From NCBI GenBank assembly GCA_965206775.1, contig CBDBKU010000002.1, positions 434,001 through 498,000 on the forward strand: a DNA stretch of 64,000 nt. The letters run 5' to 3'. This DNA is from VXMF01 sp965206775 (GTDB lineage Bacteria > Acidobacteriota > Terriglobia > Bryobacterales > UBA6623). A program made the position numbers and the translations under genes. Under the pieces are notes generated by a model. It did not search any database, was not told the origin of the DNA, and was given only the letters and a program-made list of their open reading frames with translations. This document shows, piece by piece, positions 54,107-64,000 of this stretch (position 1 is its first letter; the number at the start of each line of letters is the position of its first letter).

Positions 54107-55249
54107 CTAGCGGTCCACTTCGCCTAGCACGATGTCGATGGTGCCGATGATCGCCACGACATCGGCGACCAGGGTGCCGCGGCACATCTTGTCGAGCGCC
54201 GCGAGGTTGACGAACGACGGGGGACGCACTCGGACGCGGTACGGATTCAGCGAGCCGTCGCTCACGACGTAGTAGCCGAGCTCCCCCTTGGGCGCCTCGA
54301 TCGAGACATAGGCCTCGCCGGGCGGCGGCTTGATGACCTTGCTGACCTTTCCCTTGATGGGGCCTTCGGGAATTGCCCCGACCGCCTGCCGGATGATGCG
54401 GCAGGACTGCTCCATTTCCTGCATGCGGACTATATACCGGTCGAACGTGTCCCCGCTCCGGGCGGTCGGAATCTCGAAGTCGTAGTTCTCGTAGCCGCAG
54501 TAGGGCTGCGCCTTGCGCAGGTCCCACTCGACACCGGCGGCCCGCAGCAGCGGCCCGGTCACGCCGTAGTCCTTGCAGGCCGCGGCGTCCAGGATGCCCA
54601 CGCCCTTGGTGCGCTTGACCCAGATGCGATTCCCGGTCAGAAGGTCGTGGTACTCCTTGACCTTCTCCTCCATCAGGTCGCAGACCGCCAGGCACTCCTT
54701 CTCGAACGTGTCGTATGTCTCGTACTGCAGGCCTCCGATCCGGAACGCGTGGGTAGTCAGGCGGGCGCCGCAGTAGTTCTCGAAGATCTTGAGGACCTCC
54801 TCGCGCTCGCGGAAGCAGAGGAAGACCGGGGTGATCGCGCCGATGTCGAGCGCGTGCGTACCGAGCCAGAGCAGGTGCGAGGCGACCCGGTTGAGCTCGG
54901 TGAGGACAACACGCACCGCCTGGGCGCGCGGCGGAATCTCCGCGTCCAGCAGCTTCTCGACGGCCATGCAGTACCCAAGGCCGTTCGAGACAGCCGCGAC
55001 GTAGTCCATGCGGTCAACGTACGGCGCGAACTGCTGGTACGTTCGGTTCTCCGCGATCTTCTCCACGCCTCGGTGGAGGTAGCCGATCACGCAGTCCGCC
55101 CCCAGGACCGTCTCGCCGTCGAGCTTCAGGATCACACGCAGGACACCGTGGGTCGAGGGGTGCTGCGGCCCCATGTTCAGCACCATTTCGTTGCTGTCCA
55201 GGAACGTGCTTTCCTCGACAGCCGGAGGGGCGAGTGTCGTCGCTGCCAT
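54107..55249 (-). CDS. nuoD: NADH-quinone oxidoreductase subunit D
   Basis: A 380-residue 49-kDa-type subunit that forms the quinone site with NuoB. Conserved: NMGPQHPSTHGVLRVILKLDGE (with the quinone-site His pair), GYLHRGVEKIAENRTYQQ, RVVLTELNRVASHLLWLGTHALDIGA, and the end DVVAIIGTIDIVLGEVDR. Its ATG shares a base with the nuoC stop (TAATG). Normal length. Confidence 0.96.
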   Translation of the reverse strand: MAATTLAPPAVEESTFLDSNEMVLNMGPQHPSTHGVLRVILKLDGETVLGADCVIGYLHRGVEKIAENRTYQQFAPYVDRMDYVAAVSNGLGYCMAVEKLLDAEIPPRAQAVRVVLTELNRVASHLLWLGTHALDIGAITPVFLCFREREEVLKIFENYCGARLTTHAFRIGGLQYETYDTFEKECLAVCDLMEEKVKEYHDLLTGNRIWVKRTKGVGILDAAACKDYGVTGPLLRAAGVEWDLRKAQPYCGYENYDFEIPTARSGDTFDRYIVRMQEMEQSCRIIRQAVGAIPEGPIKGKVSKVIKPPPGEAYVSIEAPKGELGYYVVSDGSLNPYRVRVRPPSFVNLAALDKMCRGTLVADVVAIIGTIDIVLGEVDR

Positions 55250-55869
55250 TACTGTGCGCTCTCGATGTTGAGATTCTCGCGAACCCAGTCGGCATCCTGC
55301 TGCACGATCCCGTACTCCTTCCGGAGCGGAAATCCGTCCCACTCGTCCGGCATGAGGATGCGGCGAAGGTTCGGATGGTTCTCGAACTCGATGCCGAACA
55401 TGTCGTAGACCTCGCGCTCCAGCCAATCCGCGGCGCTGTACATTGAGACCACGCTCGGGGCCTTCTCGCCCTCGGCGAGCGTCGCCTTCACCCGGACCCG
55501 CTCGTTGGACGCGAACGAGTAGAGGATCCACACAATGTCAAACTGACGCTCCCTTTCGGGCCAGTGAACGGCGGTGACATCCACGAGATAGTCGAAGCCA
55601 TGGTCATTCTTGAGGAACGCGAGCATCTCGCTCGCGATGCCGATCCCGGCGACAACAAGCTTCTGTCCGCCAAGGACGACGGCCTTCTCGATGCCGGCTT
55701 CGAACCGCTCCCCGAGAGCGTTCGGAAGCGCTCCCTCCCACGGAGCCAAGGGCATCTCGGCCGGCTTCTTCTTGATTGGCCTTCTGACCGGCCTGGCGGC
55801 ACGGCCCGCCGGTGCCGCGGGCCTCGGTCGCGGGGGCTTGGACCCTTCGGGGGATATGGGATCGGGCAT
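55249..55869 (-). CDS. nuoC: NADH-quinone oxidoreductase subunit C, with basic N-terminal extension
   Basis: A 206-residue 30-kDa-type subunit. The core contains DYLVDVTAVHWPER, ASNERVRVKATL, and ADWLEREVYDMFGIEFENHPNLRRILMPDEWDGFPLRKEYG, the family signature. About 40 N-terminal residues are a Pro/Arg/Lys-rich extension (KPPRPRPAAPAGRAARPVRR) before APWEG; its role is unknown. It is the first gene of the operon: no nuoA or nuoB precedes it, and the upstream gene is divergent. Confidence 0.94.
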   Translation of the reverse strand: MPDPISPEGSKPPRPRPAAPAGRAARPVRRPIKKKPAEMPLAPWEGALPNALGERFEAGIEKAVVLGGQKLVVAGIGIASEMLAFLKNDHGFDYLVDVTAVHWPERERQFDIVWILYSFASNERVRVKATLAEGEKAPSVVSMYSAADWLEREVYDMFGIEFENHPNLRRILMPDEWDGFPLRKEYGIVQQDADWVRENLNIESAQ

Positions 55870-56182
55870 AGGCGCTGCTCAGGTGGCCGACGGACAATCC
55901 GAGCCACTGCAATCTATCGCAGCATAGCAACTCACTCGGGCGCAATCGGCTGTGCAGGAGACCGGCCGAAGGGGCATGGAGGTCGGCCAGCGTGGCGTCG
56001 CCGGCCTGGGGCACGAGGCGGGTGTTCGAACCGCTTTCGGGGGGTGTCTCGAGCCTCTCGATTGCCGATTCGGAAGCGGCGGTGAGAAGATGGGAGGGTG
56101 AGCTGCTCCCCGGCAACGCCTGGCTTGCCGTAACTAGCCAAGCGGAGAGGGTTTGCCTGCAGGGAGCCTCGCGGGGATTCGC
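55870..56182. other. Divergent promoter region between nuoC and aconitase
   Basis: About 310 bases with no gene. It must contain the promoters of the nuo operon (leftward) and of acnA (rightward). I could not find a hexamer pair good enough to name. The absence of nuoA and nuoB here is clear: no frame shows their motifs. Confidence 0.5.
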
Positions 56183-58885
<2,703 letters not shown>

Positions 58886-58929
58886 CCGGCTTTCCCCTGG
58901 CTGGGACCCGGCTTGAAGGATCAGGCGGA

Positions 58930-59700
58930 ATGGCTTCCTGGCGGGACAACCTGCGGATCGTCCTAGTCTCCTCGCGGAACTCGCTGAACATAGGCGCCGC
59001 AGCACGGGCGATGTACAACTTCGGGTTTGCCGACCTTTGGTGCGTGCGGCCGTACGAGCCCGCGTTCCGGGCGGCGCGCTCCGCGGTCGGCGCCGCCGCG
59101 GTTCTGGACGACGCTCGCGTGACCGCCGACCTGGCCGAGGCGCTATCCGACGCGGAACTGGTAGTGGGCAGCAGCGGCCTGGAATCACGCAAGCAGCGCC
59201 ACGTACGCCGCGAGCTGCCGTCCGGAGCGATCCCGATTCGCACGCATCTCGAGAGCCGCAAGGCGGCGCTCGTGTTCGGGTCGGAGAAGTTCGGCCTTTC
59301 GAACGACGACCTGAGCCATTGCGACTGGATCCTCTCGATCCCCACGATCGACGACTGCCCTTCGATGAATCTCGGCCAGGCCGTCGCCGTCTGCTGCTAC
59401 GAAATTGCCCGCAATGCGCGGCCGCAAGCCAGCCTGAAGACTCCGGCCGGAGTGAGCGCCGGTGTCCGCGAGCGGATTCTGGGGATCCTCCTGCCCATCC
59501 TGCGGGATTCGGGCTTCCTCCACGAAGACCGGGCCGAGGAGCAGACCAGGAAGCTTCGGCGATTTGTCAGCCGGCTGCGGCTCGCCCCGGAGGACGCTCG
59601 GATACTGCAGGCCATTCTGCGGCAAGTCGATTGGAAGCTGCGCAACCCGCGGCGGGAATCCGTCGCGGCAAGAACGGACGGCGAGAGAGGCCAGCTATAG
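58930..59700 (+). CDS. TrmJ-like SPOUT tRNA 2'-O-methyltransferase
   Basis: A 256-residue SpoU/TrmH-class methyltransferase. Motif 1 is SSRNSLNIGAAARAMYNFGF with the catalytic arginine, motif 2 ALVFGSEKFGLSNDDL, and motif 3 IPTIDDCPSMNLGQAVAVCCYE, forming the trefoil-knot SAM site. The C-terminal extension of about 90 residues fits the TrmJ group, which methylates position 32 of the tRNA anticodon loop. Starts 44 bases after acnA on the same strand. Its TAG overlaps head-on with the stop of the convergent Fic-like gene in the palindrome CTATAG. Confidence 0.88.
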   Translation: MASWRDNLRIVLVSSRNSLNIGAAARAMYNFGFADLWCVRPYEPAFRAARSAVGAAAVLDDARVTADLAEALSDAELVVGSSGLESRKQRHVRRELPSGAIPIRTHLESRKAALVFGSEKFGLSNDDLSHCDWILSIPTIDDCPSMNLGQAVAVCCYEIARNARPQASLKTPAGVSAGVRERILGILLPILRDSGFLHEDRAEEQTRKLRRFVSRLRLAPEDARILQAILRQVDWKLRNPRRESVAARTDGERGQL

Positions 59701-60963
59701 GAGGTGGTCGGAGATCTGCGCCGTGCGCCTCCTGGAAGCGGGTGGGGCGGGCCGCTCTTCCCGAGGCCGGGCCGGAACCGCCTGTTGCGCCGCACTGGGC
59801 CGGGTTTCCGGGCCGGGTGGCTTGCGGCGGGGTCGAGCGGAAGGAACGGCGGCCTCTCGCGGAGGCGCGACGGACGGCAAGGGTTCCGCGTCAGGCAATG
59901 GACCGCCGAAGGCTCGCACGTAGGACCCGTACAGGAACACGCGGTTGCGGCGGTGCCCGGTCGCTTCCTCCAGAATCTTGAGTGCGGCGAGTCGAGATAC
60001 GAGCGTGTTGGCCGCCACATACGACGTGCCGGTGATCTTCTGCACGTCAACGACGGCCGCTAGCGGTTCGCGAATCATGCGATCGAGCACGACGAGGCCC
60101 TTCGCAGCGGCATAGCCCAGCTCCGCGCCCGCGGCCTTGCGGTGCTCTTCGCGCAAAGATGCGACGCGCCCGATCTCAGCGACGCATTCCTCGGCGGATT
60201 CGACGACCCCGCGAACGAAGAAGCCGATCCAGCCAGCCCAGCTCCGCGAAGGCACGACCGCTTTGAGCCGGTCTCGGTACTCGCCAGCGTGCCGGTGAAG
60301 GAACGCGGACAGGGGAATCGCAGCGCCGCAGCTCCGATGCATTAGTGCAAACGCGACGAGCCGGCCGACCCGGCCCGCCCCTAGCCCGAACGGCCCCGCT
60401 AGCTCGGCCCTTGCGTGCGCGATTCCGACCCGCACGATCGGAGGCAGGTCCGCGCCATCGCCTTGGAAGTCGAGAATCTCGCGGAAGAACCCGCGGGGGC
60501 TCGGCGCTCCCTGCGACGCCTGTTTCCGTCCAGCTGTCGCCCCGCTTCCTCCCTGGAGGATGCCGACGATCTCTTCAAGCGACCCGGGCCCGACCGGATC
60601 GCCCGGCGAGAGCCCCATTGCAGCTTCCATCGCCCGGAGGCATCGCACCGCGGCACGGCTGCCCTCGGAGTGCCCGGACGGACCCAAACCCGCTTCGATC
60701 GCAAGCAGGTCAGACAGTGAAGCCCTCTCCCCGTCCAGCAGGCAGCTGGTAACCGCCTCGCACCTCAGCTGCATTCGAACGAATACCGCGTCGTCGGGCG
60801 TTACCGCCGCCGCCCCGCCAAGACGGCACAATGCGCGGTCGGCTCGCTGGAGCAGCGACTGGAGCTCGGGGTCGAGGCTCAGGTAGGCGCTGGCTGGCAG
60901 CTCTCCCGGACCGCTCGCTCGCGGGTCCGGAGGGAGTCTCTCCCCATCGCGAGCTAACGGCAT
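59695..60963 (-). CDS. Fic-fold protein with degenerate catalytic motif
   Basis: A 422-residue Fic/DOC-like protein with a Fic_N region (about 60-95, CEAVTSCLLDGERASLSDLL) and a C-terminal winged helix (about 310-360, VQKITGTSYVAANTLVSRLAAL). The Fic helix-turn reads AGPFGLGAGRVGRLVAF at 189-205. Compared with HPFxDGNGRxxR, the catalytic histidine is Gly190, the Mg-binding acidic residue is Leu194 and the Asn is Ala196, while Pro-Phe, Gly-x-Gly-Arg and the last Arg201 stay. So AMP transfer is unlikely. The inhibitory motif glutamate is Asp77. The tail beyond 370 is Pro/Arg-rich. The start at 60963 is the first ATG with plausible sequence; a longer upstream frame is open. Role unknown. Confidence 0.75.
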   Translation of the reverse strand: MPLARDGERLPPDPRASGPGELPASAYLSLDPELQSLLQRADRALCRLGGAAAVTPDDAVFVRMQLRCEAVTSCLLDGERASLSDLLAIEAGLGPSGHSEGSRAAVRCLRAMEAAMGLSPGDPVGPGSLEEIVGILQGGSGATAGRKQASQGAPSPRGFFREILDFQGDGADLPPIVRVGIAHARAELAGPFGLGAGRVGRLVAFALMHRSCGAAIPLSAFLHRHAGEYRDRLKAVVPSRSWAGWIGFFVRGVVESAEECVAEIGRVASLREEHRKAAGAELGYAAAKGLVVLDRMIREPLAAVVDVQKITGTSYVAANTLVSRLAALKILEEATGHRRNRVFLYGSYVRAFGGPLPDAEPLPSVAPPREAAVPSARPRRKPPGPETRPSAAQQAVPARPREERPAPPASRRRTAQISDHLL

Positions 60964-61231
60964 AGGGACGCTCGTTTTGCGGAAGGGACTCGCGGCGAAG
61001 AGCCTGCGCTCGCTAAATCGATCGCAAGACTGGCTTGTGCATGGCAAGACATGGCAAGACTGTAACACGGCTGCCGGGCTCGACGGGCCGCTCGACTGCT
61101 TGAAATCATCGCTTGAGACATGGAAACTTAATTACAAGGCTGCGATTCGGCTCGGGCCCACGAACCCAACGCCATTGCCGTACCGGCTGCCGCAAACAAG
61201 GCCGTCGCGCGTGTACAATAGCGGAGTTCCC

Positions 61232-62419
61232 ATGGCAAGGCTCCAAGACACCCCAAGCGAAGGTGCGTTCCGGGCACGCGTTCGCGCTTGGCTCGAGAAG
61301 AACGCGCAGACCGTGGACAAGCACGACGTCGACGGGCTGAAGAAGTGGCAGCGCCGACTGTACGAGGCTGGTTGGCTGGGATTGACATGGCCTAGCGAAT
61401 ACGGAGGCCAGGGGCTGGGATTCCGTGAACAGGCGATTTACAACGAGGAAGCCGCGCGGGCCAAGGCGCCTCCGAGCATCAACAATATTGGCTTGATGAT
61501 CGTCGGCCCGGCACTGATCGCTATTGGTAGCGAGGAGCACAAGAAGCGCTATCTCAGGCCGATCCTGACCGGCGAGGAGATTTGGTGCCAGGGGTTTTCC
61601 GAGCCCAACGCCGGGTCGGACCTGGCCGCCCTGCAGACGCGCGCGGTAAGCGACGGCGACGACTACATCGTGACCGGCCAGAAGATCTGGACCTCGAACT
61701 CGCTGATCGCCGACTACATCTGGCTTCTCGTGCGGACCGATCCCGACGCGCCGCGCCACAAGGGAATCACCGCCTTAATCGCGGACATGAAGAGTCCGGG
61801 AGTGACCGTGAAGCCGCTCCGGCAGATCACGGGCGAGGCCGAGTTTGGCGAGGTGTTCTTCGACGAGGCGCGGATCCCGAAAGCGAATCGGGTCGGAGCG
61901 GAGAACGACGGCTGGATTGCCGGCATGAAGACGTTCACCCGCGAGCGCGCAAATATCTCGATTAACCTCAGTGTTCGCTTGGAGCAGCAGTTCGACCGGC
62001 TGCTGCAGGGCGTGCGCGGCCGAGACGTGCCGCTTGACGCCCAGCAGTCCCGCGAGGTCGCCCAGGCATATGTCGACAGCCGGTGCCTGAATCTGACCTG
62101 CGAACGACTCTCTTCGCGCCTCTTCGGTTTCGAGTCCTCGGTCGTCAAAGTGGCGTGGGCCGAGATGAACCAGCGCCTGCAAGAGATCGGACTGTCCACG
62201 CTGGGCCCGGATGCCCCGCTGCTGGCAGGGAGCGGATTCGAGCAGGCGGGCGGATCGTCGACGTGGGGCACGGAAGCCCTCGCGGAGAATGGCGAGCCGT
62301 TCGAGAAGACGTGGCAGTTCGGCTATCTCAGGGCGAGGGCTAACACGATCGAGGGGGGAACGTCCGAAATCCTGCGCAGCGTCATCGCCGAGCGGGTGCT
62401 GGGCCTTCCACGCAAGTAG
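61232..62419 (+). CDS. Acyl-CoA dehydrogenase, larger subunit of a pair
   Basis: A 395-residue FAD-dependent acyl-CoA dehydrogenase. Motifs: GWLGLTWPSEYGGQGLGFREQAI, the flavin/substrate loop CQGFSEPNAGSDLAAL, TGQKIWTSNSLIADYIWLLVRTD and the C-terminal ARANTIEGGTSEILRSVIAERVLGLPR. The ATG at 61232 has a GGAG six bases upstream; the frame is open farther up but without family sequence. It is followed 11 bases later by a second, smaller acyl-CoA dehydrogenase. Such pairs often form alpha2beta2 heterotetramers acting on branched, sterol-side-chain or dicarboxylic acyl-CoAs (family knowledge; substrate not readable here). Confidence 0.92.
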   Translation: MARLQDTPSEGAFRARVRAWLEKNAQTVDKHDVDGLKKWQRRLYEAGWLGLTWPSEYGGQGLGFREQAIYNEEAARAKAPPSINNIGLMIVGPALIAIGSEEHKKRYLRPILTGEEIWCQGFSEPNAGSDLAALQTRAVSDGDDYIVTGQKIWTSNSLIADYIWLLVRTDPDAPRHKGITALIADMKSPGVTVKPLRQITGEAEFGEVFFDEARIPKANRVGAENDGWIAGMKTFTRERANISINLSVRLEQQFDRLLQGVRGRDVPLDAQQSREVAQAYVDSRCLNLTCERLSSRLFGFESSVVKVAWAEMNQRLQEIGLSTLGPDAPLLAGSGFEQAGGSSTWGTEALAENGEPFEKTWQFGYLRARANTIEGGTSEILRSVIAERVLGLPRK

Positions 62420-62430
62420 AGAGAGCCAAC

Positions 62431-63516
62431 GTGGACTTCAGCCTCAACGAAGAACAGATTCTATTGCGCAATTCCGCGCGCGATTTCCTGAATGCGGAAT
62501 GGCCGGTACCGGAACTGCGACGGATGCTGGACGCGCGCGACGCTGCGTCCGCGGCGGGTGCCCTGTGGCTCAGGATGTCCGATCTCGGCTGGCCGGGGCT
62601 TCTCGTCAGCGAGGACGACGGCGGTCTTGGCCTGGGAATGTTCGATCTCTCCGTCCTGATGGAAGAGACCGGACGGCACTTGATCCCGGGCACGCTTCAC
62701 GCGAGCGGCGTCCTCGCCGCCAGCGCCATCGGGACGCTGGGAATAGCCGCTGCCCGGCAGCGCTACCTCCCGGACATCGCGGAAGGAGCCGTCAAAGCCA
62801 CCGTCGGAATCTACGAAGCTGGCTCTGGGTGGACGCCGATGCTACTGGAGCCTCTCGCGGCCGGAGGCGCCGCGAAGCGGTACGTCCCGGAAGCTGCCGG
62901 GGCCGACCTGATTCTGTTCCTCAGCCGCACCGGCGGCAACGCAGTGGACCTCGCCGTCGTCCACGAGCCGGACATCGCCGACCTGAATTCCATGGACGTG
63001 ACCCGTCCGCTGTACCAGGTTTCCTGCAAGCCCGGCACGCTCGAGACGATCGGCACGGGCACGCTTGCCGACCTGCAGTCGACCGTGGACAAGGCTACCA
63101 TCGCACTCTCGGCGGAAATGGTCGGATCGGCGGCGCAAGTGCTCGAAATGACCGTCGACTACGTCAAGAGCCGCAAGCAGTTCGGCCGCGCCGTCGGGGC
63201 CTTCCAGGCCGTGCAGCACAAGGCTGCGGACATGCTGATCGGCATCGAGAAAGGACGCACTGCAGCGTACTATGCGGCCGCAGTTGCAGACGAGCAGCCG
63301 GATAGAGTGAGTGAAGCTGCGTCGATAGCCAAGGCGGCCGCCAACTCCATGCTCGTTCAGACCGCTCAGGCTGGCATTCAGTTGCACGGCGGCCTGGGAT
63401 TCACCTGGGAGCAGGACCTGCACCTGTATTTGAAGCGAGCGAAGGCCTGCGAGTTCACCTACGGCGACACCAAGTGGCACCTAGACCGGATCGCGCACGG
63501 ACTAGGCCTCCGATAA
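62431..63516 (+). CDS. Acyl-CoA dehydrogenase, smaller subunit of a pair
   Basis: A 361-residue acyl-CoA dehydrogenase fold. N-terminus DFSLNEEQILLRNSARDFL, DLGWPGLLVSEDDGGLGLG, and the C-terminal domain with DYVKSRKQFGRAVGAFQAVQHKAADML and QLHGGLGFTWEQDLHLYLKRAK. The middle beta-domain is less conserved than in the partner and lacks the SEPNAGSD loop, which fits the non-catalytic or half-site subunit of heteromeric enzymes. GTG start at 62431 after AGAGAG. Operon with the preceding gene. Confidence 0.9.
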   Translation: MDFSLNEEQILLRNSARDFLNAEWPVPELRRMLDARDAASAAGALWLRMSDLGWPGLLVSEDDGGLGLGMFDLSVLMEETGRHLIPGTLHASGVLAASAIGTLGIAAARQRYLPDIAEGAVKATVGIYEAGSGWTPMLLEPLAAGGAAKRYVPEAAGADLILFLSRTGGNAVDLAVVHEPDIADLNSMDVTRPLYQVSCKPGTLETIGTGTLADLQSTVDKATIALSAEMVGSAAQVLEMTVDYVKSRKQFGRAVGAFQAVQHKAADMLIGIEKGRTAAYYAAAVADEQPDRVSEAASIAKAAANSMLVQTAQAGIQLHGGLGFTWEQDLHLYLKRAKACEFTYGDTKWHLDRIAHGLGLR

Positions 63517-64000
63517 GGGCAGCAAGCCCGATCGCTACCGCCGGCGTCACGCATGGATTCCGCAAGGCGGTTCGCGCCTTCCTAGAGAGACGTTGTGCAT
63601 CTGCGAGGGCCGGGTTGCTCCGGCCACATGGAACATGTCGCCGGAGTGGTGGGTCCACGCTCTCGCCTTGCGATTGCCCTGGCGAACGAGAAGCCAAGGC
63701 CCGAAGCCGTCGGGTTGATCGGTGCACCGATGATCGGCCAATCGGACATCGTCGAGGCAGCGTGCGGTCCGGCCGGCCGACCCAACTCGGTGACGGGTAG
63801 TGCTTTCATCGCTTGCTCCCGAAATGTCGAAGAGCTTGTCAGGACCGGGTTACGCAATTGTCACACCAAGTCCAGCGCCAGTGGCACTGCAAGTGTACCT
63901 CTACCCGGACCGAGTCCGACGCTTCCGGCTAGAGTTGCCGTTCCGGAACGACCGATTCATTGGTCGGGATTCCGGCGTGGTCGAATTCGTCAGGCTATTG
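63517..64000. other. Window end; one unassigned open frame running off the edge
   Basis: About 480 bases without a recognised gene. On the plus strand the frame from the ATG at 63628 stays open to the window end (124 codons), and a minus-strand frame covers 63582-63857. Neither shows a known motif and GC-rich chance frames of this size occur elsewhere here. It could be the start of a real gene; I cannot support one. Confidence 0.25.

Noticed and set aside
54099..54695. Extended NuoH start giving 592 residues
   Set aside because: The added region is nuoD read in another frame; NuoH begins naturally at MEQLLANPYL.
63628..64000. Plus-strand frame open to the window end as a partial gene
   Set aside because: 124 codons is within chance for this composition, and no recognisable family; left as an unassigned note.

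Overview
The window looks like a piece of an uncultured Acidobacteriota chromosome. The content supports this: two large Oar-type TonB-dependent receptors with a carboxypeptidase-regulatory N-terminal domain, a CRTAC1-type FG-GAP/ASPIC-UnbV protein, a MerR-HTH/TPR hybrid regulator, a periplasmic sulfatase, high GC, and dense minus-strand operons with ATGA overlaps. The phylum call is inference from gene families; there is no rRNA here.

Positions 1-10.3 kb are accessory. They hold the start of an MFS transporter, a formylglycine-type sulfatase, an intact IS66-family element with an 8-bp target duplication, a TonB-dependent receptor, and an L-rhamnonate-dehydratase-like gene interrupted by one amber codon. 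The theme is uptake and breakdown of sulfated sugars. Positions 10.3-18.4 kb hold a DEDDh exonuclease and a TPR protein / TonB receptor / CRTAC1 module. Positions 18.4-26.8 kb hold a small regulatory operon (zinc ribbon, MerR-TPR, HAD), a 1435-residue fusion of topoisomerase III with RecQ helicase, and meaB plus methylmalonyl-CoA epimerase.

Positions 26.9-55.9 kb are almost entirely membrane bioenergetics on the minus strand. The first operon encodes only the F0 part of ATP synthase (Z, I, B, E, F), followed by a PhoD-like phosphatase and an S9 peptidase. The second is a roughly 12-kb operon: sulP, dabA, mrpE, F, G, an MrpA C-terminal-domain gene, mrpB, C, D, a NuoL-like gene and a NuoM-like gene. 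This joins a DabA-type inorganic-carbon protein and a SulP bicarbonate-type transporter to a complete, rearranged Mrp cation/proton antiporter. It is the most interesting system in the window. Its last gene is frameshifted, and its NuoL-like gene carries an 81-bp tandem duplication. A decayed IS630 element separates it from a respiratory complex I operon, nuoC-D-H-I-J-K-L-M-N, which lacks nuoA, B, E, F and G.

Positions 56-64 kb hold aconitase, a TrmJ-like tRNA methyltransferase, a Fic-fold protein whose catalytic motif has decayed, and a pair of acyl-CoA dehydrogenases. With meaB/mce, aconitase and complex I, the picture is an aerobic heterotroph oxidising acyl-CoAs. A bicarbonate-supplying or bicarbonate-coupled ion-pumping complex may feed carboxylases or pH and sodium homeostasis (inference).
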